A stretch of 64,000 nt of DNA from Antedon mediterranea (lineage: Eukaryota > Echinodermata > Crinoidea > Comatulida > Antedonidae), in NCBI RefSeq assembly GCF_964355755.1, contig NC_092671.1, positions 2,212,501-2,276,500 of the forward strand, written 5' to 3'. The position numbers and the translations under genes were made by a program. The notes under the pieces were generated by a model that saw only the letters and a list, made by a program, of their open reading frames with translations, searched no databases and was not told where the DNA came from. Shown piece by piece: positions 48,701 to 59,998 of this stretch. How positions within the stretch are numbered: position 1 is the stretch's first letter; each line of letters starts with the position of its first letter.

Positions 48701-51700
48701 ACCAGAACAATGGAGTGAACCACAAATGGTCATTTATATAGAATTTAGGTGGAAGAAATATAGGCTGGGAAGAATTCAGGTTTAGTATGTCATCATATCA
48801 ATAAATAAAAGTGAATGTTACCTGGGTCTGTTGATGCAGGTTTTGGTGTAGGAGATGTTGACAGTGACACTGATATGTTGACATTACACATGTCACCCTC
48901 ACAGCACTGTATACTCAACTTGCTGTTAGATCCTGACTTACATATAAGTATCCCTTGCTGACCATAATTAAGACAACCCTGAAAAATATAATATAATGAA
49001 AACATAAATTATATATCAAGGGTACATTTTAATCAACTTTTGTTTTGAGGTAATCCTCGTTTTCAAAGCTTGGCCCGACTATGTGGAATAACCTCACTAA
49101 AAGGATCCCCAATTCATCATCATGAGTGCCAATCTTTTAAAAACACACCTTGTTACCAGATAATCGTTTATTGTAAAGCGCTATATATGACACTGTAATG
49201 TTATGCAAGAGAAAGGTAAATATTGAGTGTTACGAAATCCTATGACAGCTATTAGAGTATTCAATGATACAACTTAAATACTAGATTTTTTTTTGCACTT
49301 TCTTAACCCTTCTGTTTTTAAAAATATTTTAAAATTATTCTTCTACATTAATGAATTGCTATATATTGAGTATGTCAAGACCAAATGCCCTTCCACTACC
49401 TCATTACGCTCTCATGTATGTATTAAGAATTTGAGCCTAGGAATCTTAAGATCTAAACCATCATCTTGCTAAGTTAGTATCTAGAATATATTTAACTTGC
49501 ATTGATTCATGGACGTCGAACTGTACACGTCTTGTTGTCGGTAAACATTAGACGGTGATCAAACAGTTACATTGCTTCCGTCATTTCTACGTAATTAGCA
49601 AAAACTTTGAAAAGTTCTTGTCTATCGTGGAGTTTTACAGTAATAGATCGGTAAATTAAGATTTATCCTGAACACTGTAATATTACGCCACAGTTAATTA
49701 CAATATATTCATACTGACTGTTTAAAGTCACATACGCCGAGAGAAAGAAGAGCGAAATCGACTAATTGTGCTCATTCTAAAGAATCATGTCTCACAGTCA
49801 TCTAATCACACAGAGCAATGCCTTTAAGATGGTTCAAAACGACGACCTATCTTTATGACCAACCAAGGCAGAGTTGACCGAGAGTGGAGACTTGACCGAG
49901 AGTGGAGACTTGACCGAGAGAACACTCCGACAAGAGGAGTATAATGGCTAATTCACCGGTTCGACCCACGAAAATGTTAATGTAATGAAAATTATGTTTT
50001 AGATGTTAATGCTAACATCTAAAATTGTTTAGTGCCTTGTACATACACTTGTATGGAATGCTGATAAAAAAAGCGTGAAAAGATGTTTATATACCGTAGT
50101 TAGTTTACAAACGCAGTTATAGATGTTACTGTTTAAAATACATACATATTCTATATATTTTATGCTTGTCTTCCAGCAACTCACATAGTTATTCAAATTA
50201 GCTTTCATACAATTATTAATAATGCCTTTATTTAAATTCATTTTGTGGTCGATACAAGCAATCAATCAAATAACACTATAACTGTCAATTAACTGTCAAT
50301 CAAATCAATGCATGTTTTGAAATATTAGAATGCTAAATGATGTTCATATCTAAGCCATCGGCACAAGCTTGGTGGTCTAGAGGTACAGTAGCAACTCCTT
50401 GCTAGTAATCTGGAGGTTGTGGGTTTGAATCCCACCCGAGAATCACTTGAACTTGTATCTTAGTGTACGAAACACAATTTACAAATTACTTTTAAAAATG
50501 TTAAAACTTTCAGTTTTGAGAACTTCTATATTAAAAAAACTTTCATAGTTTGTTTTTATAATAAACTTTCAACAATTTAGGTAATTTTCATTTGATTATT
50601 ATGTCAAAATCCCACTGTTGAAGAAGTCTAGAGATTAGAGCAGGCCTGGATTAGAGCATATACATAATAGACCAAGGAAGTCAAATTGTTTTGTCTTTTA
50701 TGTATAAATATATTGTTTATTAAATACAGACATTACAGGCAAAGAATACATTCTAAACCCCTTGGTGATAACTGAAAACTATTCAATTAATTATTTTGAA
50801 ACCAAACTTTTATTTTCAAAATAATAAACTGTATGAAGTTTTCTTTGTTTATGAATTTATGAGTATACCAATGAAAGAAATGATTTTATTCTGAAATGGA
50901 ACAAAATTTACCGCAAAGATCATAGCACCAGAAGACATAAAATGGAGTCTTATCATTACACTGCTAGAGATTGTACTTGAACACAGTTGATATGGGATAT
51001 CAAATACCTACACAAACATTCTGACCACTCCGTGCTACCTACATTTCAGATGTGAATACAAGTAGCGTGTAGTCTAGTTTGGTATTTCATAAATACAGAT
51101 GTTACTAGCAAAACAAAATACATGTCATCTGCGTTTGAAAATTCCAACTCCTTATATAAATGGATCGTTTTCTTCCGGCCGTGACTTTTCTACAATAACT
51201 CAACATCTGCTCAAATTCAAAGAATATACTTAATCGTTATTGTTTGCTAAATTTTATATTTAATACAGCTTCCTGTGGACTGGTTTAATAGAATTTAGTA
51301 AAAACATATTTGTATGGGGCAGTGGATGGACTAACACCATCTGCTTAGAACAATAGAAATGTAGATAATGAATGATTCAAATTTGTGGTTTCTCTCATTC
51401 TATGAATTAGGAATTTAATTTAAATAATTACTTAATAATATTTGTGGTTCTCTATTATTTATAAATAAATAAAGCATTTAAATTAAAAATTATTACTTAA
51501 TATTTTATTTATTTTGAAAAACTAAAAAATAATTATAATTACCAAGTTACTGTACTTCATTTTTTTAAATCTAATTAGAAATGTTACCAAAAACTATTAA
51601 TAATCATAATTTTATTTCAATGTGATATTAAAAGATATCTCCCTTGAAAAGATAATTGGACAATTTTTTGCTGTTGTTGGCCATTTTAATGACATAATTT

Positions 51701-54700
51701 ATCCAATTTGACCAAAAATTGCATGGAGAAACAAATATAATATTTACCCAATAAACCATGATTAAAAGACAATATTCTGTTGTTTATTTTTCGGTAAAAG
51801 TGAATAACTTCATGAAAACAACATTTTTATGGTCTTCTGTATTAAAAATTTGATTTTTTAGTTTAGTAGTCAATCTGATATCCCCATGTGCATGGATTTA
51901 TGCAATAGTAAATACTTATATAAAAAATATAAGTCTACCTTATCCAGCTCTAATTTATATATAGATATAAATTCTTTTTTTTTTTCATTTTATGTTTCTA
52001 AAACTAAATCGTCAAATAAATAATTCATTGAATAACAACATTCCAAATATAATGATTGAATATTATTTATATATTCTTTGAAAAGAATATTTTGCTAAAA
52101 TGCATATAAGCATCAGTTCACGGACATCTTTTGAACATGAAGTGCTCGTTGTGGCTGTAAAACATGCCGTAAAATCTATTAATACTGCCATTACTGCTAT
52201 TAAACATACTCTCTACACTACTTATGCTACACTTATAAATCTTGATGATATATCAGTTGATAAACTTCGATGAGAAACTCGTTGCCAGAAGATAAATTTT
52301 TCGAAGAATGATGAAAATTAAAAGGTTCGAGATTGAAAAACGACATTGTGAATAATTTATTTACAATAGTATGTTGAGATGAGTAGAGAGATAGATACAT
52401 AGTGAAGATGCTTTAACAATGATGATGGGATAAAGAGATAAAAGATGAAGATGATGATGATGATGAATGAAGAAGGAGTGAAACGTTAGTGCTTGGGCCT
52501 ATACCTCAACTTGTCTTTCTTTAAGAGTTCTTGTCGATCAAGTGATGATGCTGTGAATGATTGTAAATCGTTGAATAATGAGATAAGAAGAAGAGATTTA
52601 CTACAACCTATCAATAAACCTATGTAGAGTTTCTTTTAGGCCTAATATTTAATCTTTACATAAAAACACAGAGAAATAATCCTTCTACCATACAAGTATA
52701 CTGTAACTATTATAGTTACTTCATATACAATAATATAAAATATAACAGTTCACATATAAACTCATATTTGCTGGTAATTAACTCTATAAATAAATAATCT
52801 CATATTTTAAAACAAGATTTACTGAAATCACACACTTCATCAAACACACACTTACAAATATTATCAAATTCTCACGAGAATCACTGAACTAATTTTCTTC
52901 GTAATATTTTGGTTTAAAAATTAAAATATTGAGATGGAAATTCTTGGATTTTTAGTAATAATTTGAAAATGTCACACCAATTAGAATCTAGCGCAAGATA
53001 AAGTAATTTAAGTTGAAGCATTAGGTTAGAAACTGACACGATTTCCTCATAATGGCAAGTTTTATAACACATTTCATAGAATTTAATGAGACGGTAGTAA
53101 GACCGCCACAATCTGGAATTTGATGAGCTACTGTACGCAATCTAGTCTAGCACAAGATCAGTTTTATATCGAGTATTTACGTTTCACAGATTCATTTCTT
53201 CTCGCGATTCAAAAGACGTAAATCTGGTTTAAAGCGTTGCGTCCTTAGAGAGTTAGCTCATAAGAACATGGTGAAACGGCTGTATCATCTAACAGAGGTT
53301 GTACATGCCTATGTCTGTTTCTCGCAAAATAATTCACAGATACGTTCTCCAATGACCACTAACTTTGAATTTCTTGTATATATTTCAAACAGAACGATAA
53401 AGATTTGAGTATTTTTACAGCTATCGTATTTTTATTCACATTTTATTCGTTTACGGTGTAGGTATGAAGTAAGTTTTGCCAATTTAGTGAATATAATGCT
53501 TCTTGCCAAAGAAAAAAAAACAAAGCTTTGTGTAATAATATAGTTTTACAATTATAGCTATAACTTTGTAAAGAATTATTTTATGTGAAGTACTGTATGT
53601 TGATAATAAATTATATAGAAGTATGTATATTTTGTAAACTTCTTAAAACGTCAATGTTATCTTTGTGTGTTTTTAATTGTAAACCTGCACACAGCTATGC
53701 TCAACAGTACAGGTATGGGAATTAGAATATTATTATCGTCAATGCTGTTATCATTGAGTGTCTTATATTCTAATTCTGCACATAGCTATGAGCTATGTAT
53801 GTCTTGATACAGCAATGAATTATTTGAATTTAGATTCTCATATCAAAGCAAAAAGGAGACGTCTCATTAATCAAATCCAAAACTGAATAAGCTTTACCTA
53901 CTCAAAAAATGTTTTCAATTTTAGCAGATGGATAGTAACTCAAAGGGCACTTAAAGGGCTTGTACGAGTGAGAATCCTCTAAGCTGTGGTGACGCAGTCT
54001 CTACAAGGATTTCAGACTGAAACTGTGGCATTTCAAGTAGGCTTGAATCGAGAACGTCCTGATAGGCCTCGCCGTGAGTAGGCTTAAAAACCTGTTTTCT
54101 TTTAGAAACCAATCATAAATGAATACATCAATAAGCACTCCAATCGAGCCTATCAATCTGCAAGTCATTTAATTTAATTTACAAAGATATTGAAGCCTTT
54201 TTTTTTTGTGTACAGCTGTTGCTTTCAAAATTCTGATTCTGATGATGAGTGGAATGAACTTAATAGGAGATAATTAATCATCACTATTATTAATTATTTT
54301 TATTGTTTGTGGTTAAGATGTACTTTTATGTAGATCCTCTTTAAAGTTTAAATAAATATAAATTAAAAAGACCAAAACCAGATTCTTCAAATATATATCG
54401 TACATTGATTTTACCACAATTAATATGATGGCACCACCAGTATTGTTGTAGCCAATATTGATAAATTACAGACAGACAGATGAACCCCATTTAAGGGGAC
54501 ACCTTCAGTATGTAAAAAGTGTCCTCTAAATAGGGATGTCCCCTGAATAGGGGTTGGCCATACAGTAGGAGTGTTAAAACATATATTGCACCTCGTTTGT
54601 TTAATAGGAAAGTGTCCCCTAAATAGAGTTTAAACATTGTTCCCCTCATTCTTTTCAAGTGGAAGTGTCTCCTTATTAGGGTCATCTCAAAAGAGAGGTT

Positions 54701-57605
54701 CTACTGTATATTGAGACTAACTACAGACTTAAGCTCTGTCTACACTAAACCTGATGTGACAAAAATATGTGATGTGCCCATATATGGACATGATGATGTC
54801 ATATCACCACCATATTTGACAAGATTAATACCATATTTGGGCATATCAATCTAGTTTGATAGTGCAGACAGAGCTTTATGAAACTGATAAATAAAAGTAT
54901 GTTACCCTTCTCCTACTAGTCTGTCCGTTTCCGTCATGTGATATTGATACAAAACATTTGCCGGTCGTTTCGCATGGCTGCATACCATTATCACACAGCT
55001 CATCACAGGCGCAAAAAAAAGATTTTCTCGTTGTCATGTTGGCATTGAGATCTTGATCATCAGCTATTTAAAAAAACGAAATACATTAATTATCAAACTA
55101 AATAATGTCAAAAATGAATATAAACCTTTAAATTTAAATATATAACTAATAAAATATAATAAAACATACATTTAGCTTGCTAAAAATCAAAGTCTTATTG
55201 ACAAAAATCCCATACATTGCAAATTTGATATAGCGGCTCTTAGAATGAAACCATATCAAAAGAGCTGTACATTGAAATTACTGTATTTCCATAAACTTGT
55301 TTAGTTATCAAAGCTAGTTTCTGACCGATTTGACACTGGAAGATCGTTTCCATCAAAATCTTTTGATATTTTCAATTTATTTTCATTACAACATATTTTC
55401 ATTAAAAAAGAAGAAACACATTCCATTGCAAGTTTCATGTCTGTTTTCTTTGAAATCAGAATCATAGAAATGTGTCCACCGGAAGAGAAAGCGGAGAAGA
55501 CGAGGCAAGATACACATCTGTCAGGTTTCTCAAATCCCCCTGTTGTCATGGAGATATGGATTGTTTATGGTGAATTGCGGAAATCACCTGCAAGGGATAT
55601 TGTGTTATAGTATCATATTTTTTTTATGCTGATCACATACAATTATTATTCTATTTCTGTGTGGTATTCCTGATTTATGTTATAGATATTTGTGATATTT
55701 GTGAATACTAAATGTTCCCATAATGGTTTTAACAACAATAAATAAATTTAGATTAATTGGGTTGAAGAATAAAGCTCTGTTTACACTATTAAACTAGTTT
55801 AACAAAAAAAGTGTGATGTGCCCAAATAGGATAGTGATATCCCCAACTATGGTCATGTTATGACATCATCATGTCCATATATGGGCACATCACATTTTTT
55901 GTCGCATAAAGTTTGATAGTGTAGACAGAGCTTGGGAGGGGTGTGTTTATTAAAAGTACTTTTGCTGATTATCTCCTAACAGAAAAAGATATACAGTATT
56001 CCATATCTACAGCAATTACAGAAACATTCTCAATAGGGAGTTAACAGCCTCCAATATTCACAGCTTTTATAGATAAGCTATATAAATATTACATTAAAAA
56101 TATGTAAAGAGTCTACTCTACCTGAAACATTATCACAATCCCCTTAATTGAATTTTTCAATATTTTTTGTCAATCCGACAAAACCTATCCAAAGTGAATA
56201 AATTAGCGGAAAACCCAGACATTTAATACTATGGTAGATTATAATTAAACCAATATTAATTATTCATATTCATTAAAAATTCAACAAGACTCATGGTTTG
56301 CCGACGGGAAAAAAAATTATTCAAACTCTAAAATACCCGGTTATTGTCACACGCGCAATGCGACGTAAGAGATATTGAAAGAAGATGATGTCTTGAATAA
56401 CAATATAGCAATTTACAAATGATTAATGAAATTATTATTCTTATACCATAATAATTAGCGTCAGACTTATGAATGGTGACGTTCCATGAGTATGTAAGTA
56501 TGAGACACACAGAATATGTATATTTTTCGGAGAATTTCATTTAAACTGTAGTTTCTCTAAATGTTATTTTTGGTTTTATTGTTAAAAAAAAAACATAGGA
56601 AAGTCTATTGTGAATCCTCAACATAATCTGTACTGGATACATGGTTTAATTTATATATAAATACTGTAGTCTTATAGTACGAACCGAAATACCTATTAAC
56701 ACAAGATGAAACATATCAGACAGGTTCTTCTTATATAGAGATAAGTGGCATAATGAAGAGGAAAGGGGTCCCTGGTTTAGTACTCCTAAGGGCCCTCTAA
56801 TGCTGGGCAGTTGCATTGACGCTGCTCATGTTTCTGTACCGTCTAATCTCTGATTCCCCTGGGTTTAGCCAGTGAGCACTCATATCTATTACGCCATTGA
56901 TAAAGATATTGTATATCGATCCTCCATAAACATAAAAGTCGGGATCCTTTAATCTTCTCAAATGTATTAAACCAAGTAAAGCAGAACTTAATACATTTCT
57001 CACTACTCCTATTAAAAGAAGGTGGTGAGCCTTCACACTAATAATACCATTCACACGTCGGCATTTATTCTTTCACGCTCAACACCGGCTGGTTACTGAT
57101 AAACTTCACACTCTCGGCTAAACTGTAAAAACGTATTCTTTATAATTGCAAGCTTCAATAACGTTGAAAGCTTTTATCACAGGTTTTAATTCTATAATAA
57201 CATCTTTCATAATATTATATTCTATTTTCGTGAAATCAAATAAAAGCATATTTTTTAATTTGCTTGGCACGTGCACCCAAAATTAAAAGCCTTAAAATAG
57301 CCTAAAAATAACTTACATGAATAAAAATCTTCATGGAGCACAAATTTAGCACTAATAGCTACCCCTGTATGGGTACAATAATCCTTAAAAGATTCAGTAT
57401 ATATTACATATAATAAAACGCATCATTATCATCATAAAGTTATATAATACAAACTACTGTACTGTAACTACCGTATATTAAACCACATATACCTGGATAA
57501 ACCAACAATAACCAAACGAAACAAAACAATTTTACCTTTACCCACAAATGGTATAATCCATGAACTTCCTATGAACATCCAGATGAACATTGCACGACAT
57601 ATCAT
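36718..57605 (-). CDS. ACVR1: BMP/activin type I receptor serine/threonine kinase, ALK1/ALK2 class
   Basis: Complete 530-aa receptor from coding exons 57605-57536, 55063-54906, 48978-48822, 47568-47351, 42541-42442, 38886-38266, 37806-37676, 36855-36718. Residues 1-24 form a signal peptide. The ectodomain (25-135) has the CACDELC and CCEGDMCN cysteine pattern; the transmembrane helix is about 139-164. The GS box TSGSGSG is at 209-215, followed by [15 protein letters not shown]. The kinase has GKGRYGEVW, Lys255, HRD at 354-356 and DLG at 374-376. The L45-loop sequence [14 protein letters not shown] and the C-terminal [14 protein letters not shown] match ALK1/ALK2, which signal through Smad1/5/8, rather than ALK3/6 or ALK4/5/7. 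Orthology to vertebrate ACVR1 versus ACVRL1 is not resolved; the symbol is for the joint group. A possible 5'UTR acceptor precedes the ATG near 57632, so the promoter lies further right. Most of a 621-nt kinase segment is one exon. Confidence 0.96.
37353..37511. mobile_element. Palindromic MITE family A, copy 9
   Basis: 159 bp, flanked by TTA on both sides (37350-37352, 37512-37514). Ends ATCTCTGTC and AACAGAGCT. Lies in the ACVR1 intron between the last two coding exons. Confidence 0.85.
40361..40428. repeat. 17-bp minisatellite, 4 copies
   Basis: GAGGGAGGTATTTATTC repeated four times, the last with one change (GTGTTTATTC). Lies in an ACVR1 intron. Confidence 0.9.
41254..42160. mobile_element. 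907-bp non-autonomous DNA transposon with TAA target duplication
   Basis: The ends are inverted repeats beginning CGCCCGTATTCTTAAACCGG and continuing through ACTTTAGTCGTAGTTC (36 bp without mismatch). Each end is flanked by TAA (41251-41253, 42161-42163). The interior is rich in GACTAAA/TCGACT motifs that extend the subterminal inverted repeats, plus a GC-rich core near 41.6-41.75 kb. No transposase ORF. A 3-bp TWA duplication fits PIF/Harbinger. Lies in an ACVR1 intron. Confidence 0.8.
42585..42743. mobile_element. Palindromic MITE family A, copy 10
   Basis: 159 bp, TTA on both sides (42582-42584, 42744-42746). Ends AGTTCTCTC and GACAGAGAT. It starts about 40 bp upstream of the GS-domain exon of ACVR1. 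Confidence 0.85.
43612..43745 (-). mobile_element. tRNA-derived SINE
   Basis: On the minus strand: A-box-like TAGCTTGGTGG (43731-43720), then B box GGTTCGATCC (43687-43678), then a non-tRNA body. Acceptor-stem pairing is absent, so it is not a tRNA gene. Confidence 0.65.
43803..43902. mobile_element. MITE family C-like short element
   Basis: Left ACAGAAGAACCCCAATTAAG and right GAGCGGTTCTACTGTA are inverted repeats of the CAGTAGAACC type seen near 54.7 kb. Confidence 0.45.
46146..46278 (+). mobile_element. Probable 3' end of a non-LTR retrotransposon
   Basis: A TTTTGTTGTATTTTGTTTAT and CAATTGCTGGATGTATCA stretch runs into an A-rich AATAAATAAAT tail, the usual look of a 5'-truncated LINE 3'UTR. 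No coding part remains. Confidence 0.35.
46764..47235. repeat. Tandem duplication, units of about 130-150 bp (three plus a partial)
   Basis: GATATTGAGAAACAAAAAGG begins units at 46764, 46898 and 47026, with a degraded fourth from about 47180. Each continues CTCCAAATAAAGACCAG and GATTTACATCCA. The array stops about 115 bp from the donor of the ACVR1 transmembrane exon. Confidence 0.85.
48310..48720. repeat. Tandem copies of a SINE-like unit (about 113 bp)
   Basis: CTAGTACACCTACTTGTCTC, AAAGATGTACT, GGTTCTTTAAAGTTTATATT and GTCTGAGAAGACTC occur twice in full and partially a third time. The last block ends CACTGGACCTACGC...GAGAAGACTCATTCTACCACC. Related to 33.1-33.4 kb. Lies in an ACVR1 intron. 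Confidence 0.7.
49040..49215 (+). pseudogene. Relic of a LINE reverse-transcriptase C-terminus
   Basis: Translation from about 49055 gives [20 protein letters not shown], a stop, VPIF, a stop and KHTLLP. That is the LGPxxWN-LP-xI...FKxxLKTHL signature at the end of the reverse-transcriptase reading frame in many LINEs, broken by two stop codons. A GCGCTATATATGA-type end follows. Degenerate and intronic. Confidence 0.5.
49874..49920. repeat. 18-bp repeat, 2.6 copies
   Basis: TTGACCGAGAGTGGAGAC repeated, third copy incomplete. Confidence 0.85.
50365..50445 (+). mobile_element. tRNA-derived SINE head
   Basis: A box TGGTCTAGAGG (50372-50382) and B box GGGTTTGAATCCC (50421-50433) are well kept, spaced as in a tRNA, but the arms do not pair fully. 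Intronic in ACVR1. Confidence 0.6.
54481..54709. mobile_element. MITE family C, longest copy
   Basis: Left TGAACCCCATTTAAGGGGAC and right CAAAAGAGAGGTTCTACTGT; in between, repeated AAGTGTCCCCTAAATAG-type motifs. Short fragments of the family lie at about 8.8, 21.9, 26.2 and 43.8 kb. Confidence 0.6.
54732..54875. mobile_element. Palindromic MITE family A, copy 11
   Basis: 144 bp, TTA on both sides (54729-54731, 54876-54878). Lies about 30 bp from the donor of the ACVR1 ectodomain exon (54906). Confidence 0.85.
55773..55932. mobile_element. Palindromic MITE family A, copy 12
   Basis: 160 bp, left flank TAA, right flank altered (TGG). AGCTCTGTTTACACTATT start and GTAGACAGAGCT end. Confidence 0.85.
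56760..57100 (-). other. Unassigned open frame of 85 codons in ACVR1 intron 1
   Basis: Minus strand 57054-56797 stays open ([20 protein letters not shown], then [18 protein letters not shown]) and is less AT-rich than its surroundings. I recognise no family and see no convincing splice partners. It may be a relic of a retroelement or chance. Confidence 0.2.
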
Positions 57606-57885
57606 GACAAAGAATGTAAAATATTACTGAATATACCTATAGTATCAATGTGAATCGTTTGTAACATAAACAATTTAAATCCACTTTGCATTAAACTAAG
57701 AAAAGCATTTACAGAAACCAAATAAAATCATTTGTTACTCACTATAAAAGCACTTTAAAAGTCATATATATCATTCATGTACACTAAAAACTGTTTTGTA
57801 TCATTTTATATTAATTCAGTACTACTACAAAGAACTCAACTGGATATAAATACTATACATACTGTAAAAACGACATACAATTAAT

Positions 57886-57965
57886 TAATTTATTAACAAT
57901 ATTTAACCAGGATGGCCCAATCAGTCAAAAAGGCTGGTCTCCCTTGGGGCCCTGGGTACAATAGT
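57886..57965 (-). mobile_element. 3' end of a non-LTR retrotransposon
   Basis: On the minus strand: CAGGGCCCCAAGGGAGACCA, GATTGGGCCATCCTGGTTAA, then an A-rich tail AATAAATTAATTAATT. This GGCCATCCTGG...AATAAA arrangement is typical of LINE 3' ends in marine invertebrates. No protein-coding part is recognisable upstream. Confidence 0.45.
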
Positions 57966-58572
57966 ACATTTTAAACTAAAATATAAAAATAACAGTAAAT
58001 ACAATACAACTTAAACTACAGTAATGCCTTAAAGTTACTTTTAAAAACATTTAAATTACTTGACAATTTAGTTTCTTCACTTAATGTGTTAAAAAGATCA
58101 GATACAACTGTAGCTAGGCTAGTATTATAATATACTGTAGTCAACAAATATAGGGCCTTTTATGCCCTTTATATTCAAAATCCTGGATCTCCCACTGATC
58201 ATTGGACGACTGTAGCCTAAATATCTGTTTATCTAGGCTAAGCTACTATAGGAATGAAATAGATTAACTGTATTTGGTTTAAGGAAAGTGTCCAGGATGT
58301 ATTTTACATGGAAAGGAAATGAATGATGATAGTAAAGTATATTTCATAAAATACAAAGCTATTTCTGCATTCTCTATCCATTCTTGCGAATCTATACAGA
58401 TGCTACTACTGTGAGAATATGTTTTCAATCATTGTCCAATATTATTATAAACCTCTCTTATAATGTTGATGCTTATATAACTGCTAAAAGTAGATATCAT
58501 TCATTACACAATAGAAAACCATTAAAACCAGACTCATTAATCTCCATTAAACTACAAAGAATAATATGACCT

Positions 58573-58600
58573 ACAATAATAATAATAATAATAATAATAT
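58573..58600. repeat. (AAT)n microsatellite
   Basis: About nine AAT units. Confidence 0.85.
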
Positions 58601-59039
58601 TATCATCATTATTGCATCTATGCATTCCGGTAGTTTATTTAACTGTCTAGTCTAGCTGTATTCATTTAACTGGATAAATAATGAGTTGTTTAAAGTCAAC
58701 ACTTCCAAGTGTGTCCTATACAGCTAACATTCATATCAAGTGGATACTGCTGCCAGTTAATGAAATATTAACTATAGCAAAGCATCATTAATCATAGAAA
58801 AATTGAGTGTCAGCCTTATTGTACATTCAGGCTTGGTTATAAATGACTGTGTTTCAATTGTTACCAAAATACCTAGTGGGAGTAATTAGGGAAAATGTTC
58901 ATAATTGGCAAACAAAATGCACGATAATGGAGAGAAATCCATTAAGTATTAAAATCTATGGCAGGTGAGAAAAATGCATACGTTTTATATAATATTATGC
59001 AAAAATGCTGCTCACTTAAAAAATATTTGACAGACTTGC

Positions 59040-59400
59040 TTCTACGATAATAACTGAAGAGTTGTGATGATGCAGAAGTTGATAAGAAGGATGAAGTGAA
59101 GGAAGATGATGACAATGAGGAGGATGAAGATTGATGGACAACAAAGAGAGAAAACTGATGAACAGTTAAAAGAAGTGGTTGAAGAAGTTGAAAATATCGA
59201 TGGTGACAAGGACACTGATGACAATTTACAATATAATAAGGAGGATGATTGGTTAATGACAATAATAAGATAATGAAGAAAATGGTTTAAGAATTGAGGC
59301 TCAGGACAATGACAAAATTCATGGTGACAATAAAACTGATGACAATTCAATGACAAATATTAATATTAAATGACAATTTTTCAACTGCAGCTGATGACAA
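59040..59400. repeat. Degenerate purine-rich GATGA/GACAAT repeat
   Basis: Irregular repetition of GATGACAA, GAGGATGA and AAGATGATG. Open frames on the opposite strand are serine-rich shadows of this composition. Confidence 0.7.
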
Positions 59401-59940
59401 TACGAAATGACAAAATTTATAGACGAACATTTCAGGTACAAAATACTAGAAGACCTGGAATTTAATCATTTCCCTCTCCTATACATAATTGGACTGTCAA
59501 GTAATGTTCTTAATTAAAAATCCGAAATAAATATATTCACCAGTTTACGCACCATATATCACTGATCAATTTTATTACATCAGGTTGGAATAAATTGGGC
59601 AATAAATCAGTGACAGCCTGTCAATTATCCGCTCATCAATCCATGTTGTGTTTTACTTGAATGCCAGGTCTAGCAACTCATATCATTTGTAACATAAACA
59701 GTTTTTTTTTACGCTACACTCAAAACAGTATGTTATGCTACTCACTACTAGTTCTAATACAATTTGAACACAGAAGAAAATGAGATTGAATTTATCATTA
59801 TTAACCATGTTTTCCAGTATTGTTTAAAGGTTTTACATGAAAAATAAACAATATTAAAAGTAAAGTTTGTGCTACACCAAAGTTTGATTAAAAACAAAAC
59901 AAGCCAACACCTAACATTGTCATATACCACAAACTCTAAA

Positions 59941-59998
59941 CAATGGTACATTGTCATACACTCCACAATGGTACATTGTCATACACTCCACAATGGTA
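59941..59998. repeat. 25-bp tandem repeat, 2.3 copies
   Basis: CAATGGTACATTGTCATACA plus CTCCA, twice, then a partial third. Confidence 0.9.

Noticed and set aside
55301-55549. 82-codon minus-strand ORF in ACVR1 intron 1
   Set aside because: No family resemblance, and it is not joined in frame to the neighbouring ACVR1 exons.
36718-57605. TGF-beta/activin receptor ALK4/5 or BMPR1 (ALK3/6)
   Set aside because: The loop [14 protein letters not shown] and the [14 protein letters not shown] end are those of ALK1/ALK2.
58942-59356. Serine-rich minus-strand ORFs
   Set aside because: Shadows of the purine-rich GATGA repeat on the other strand.
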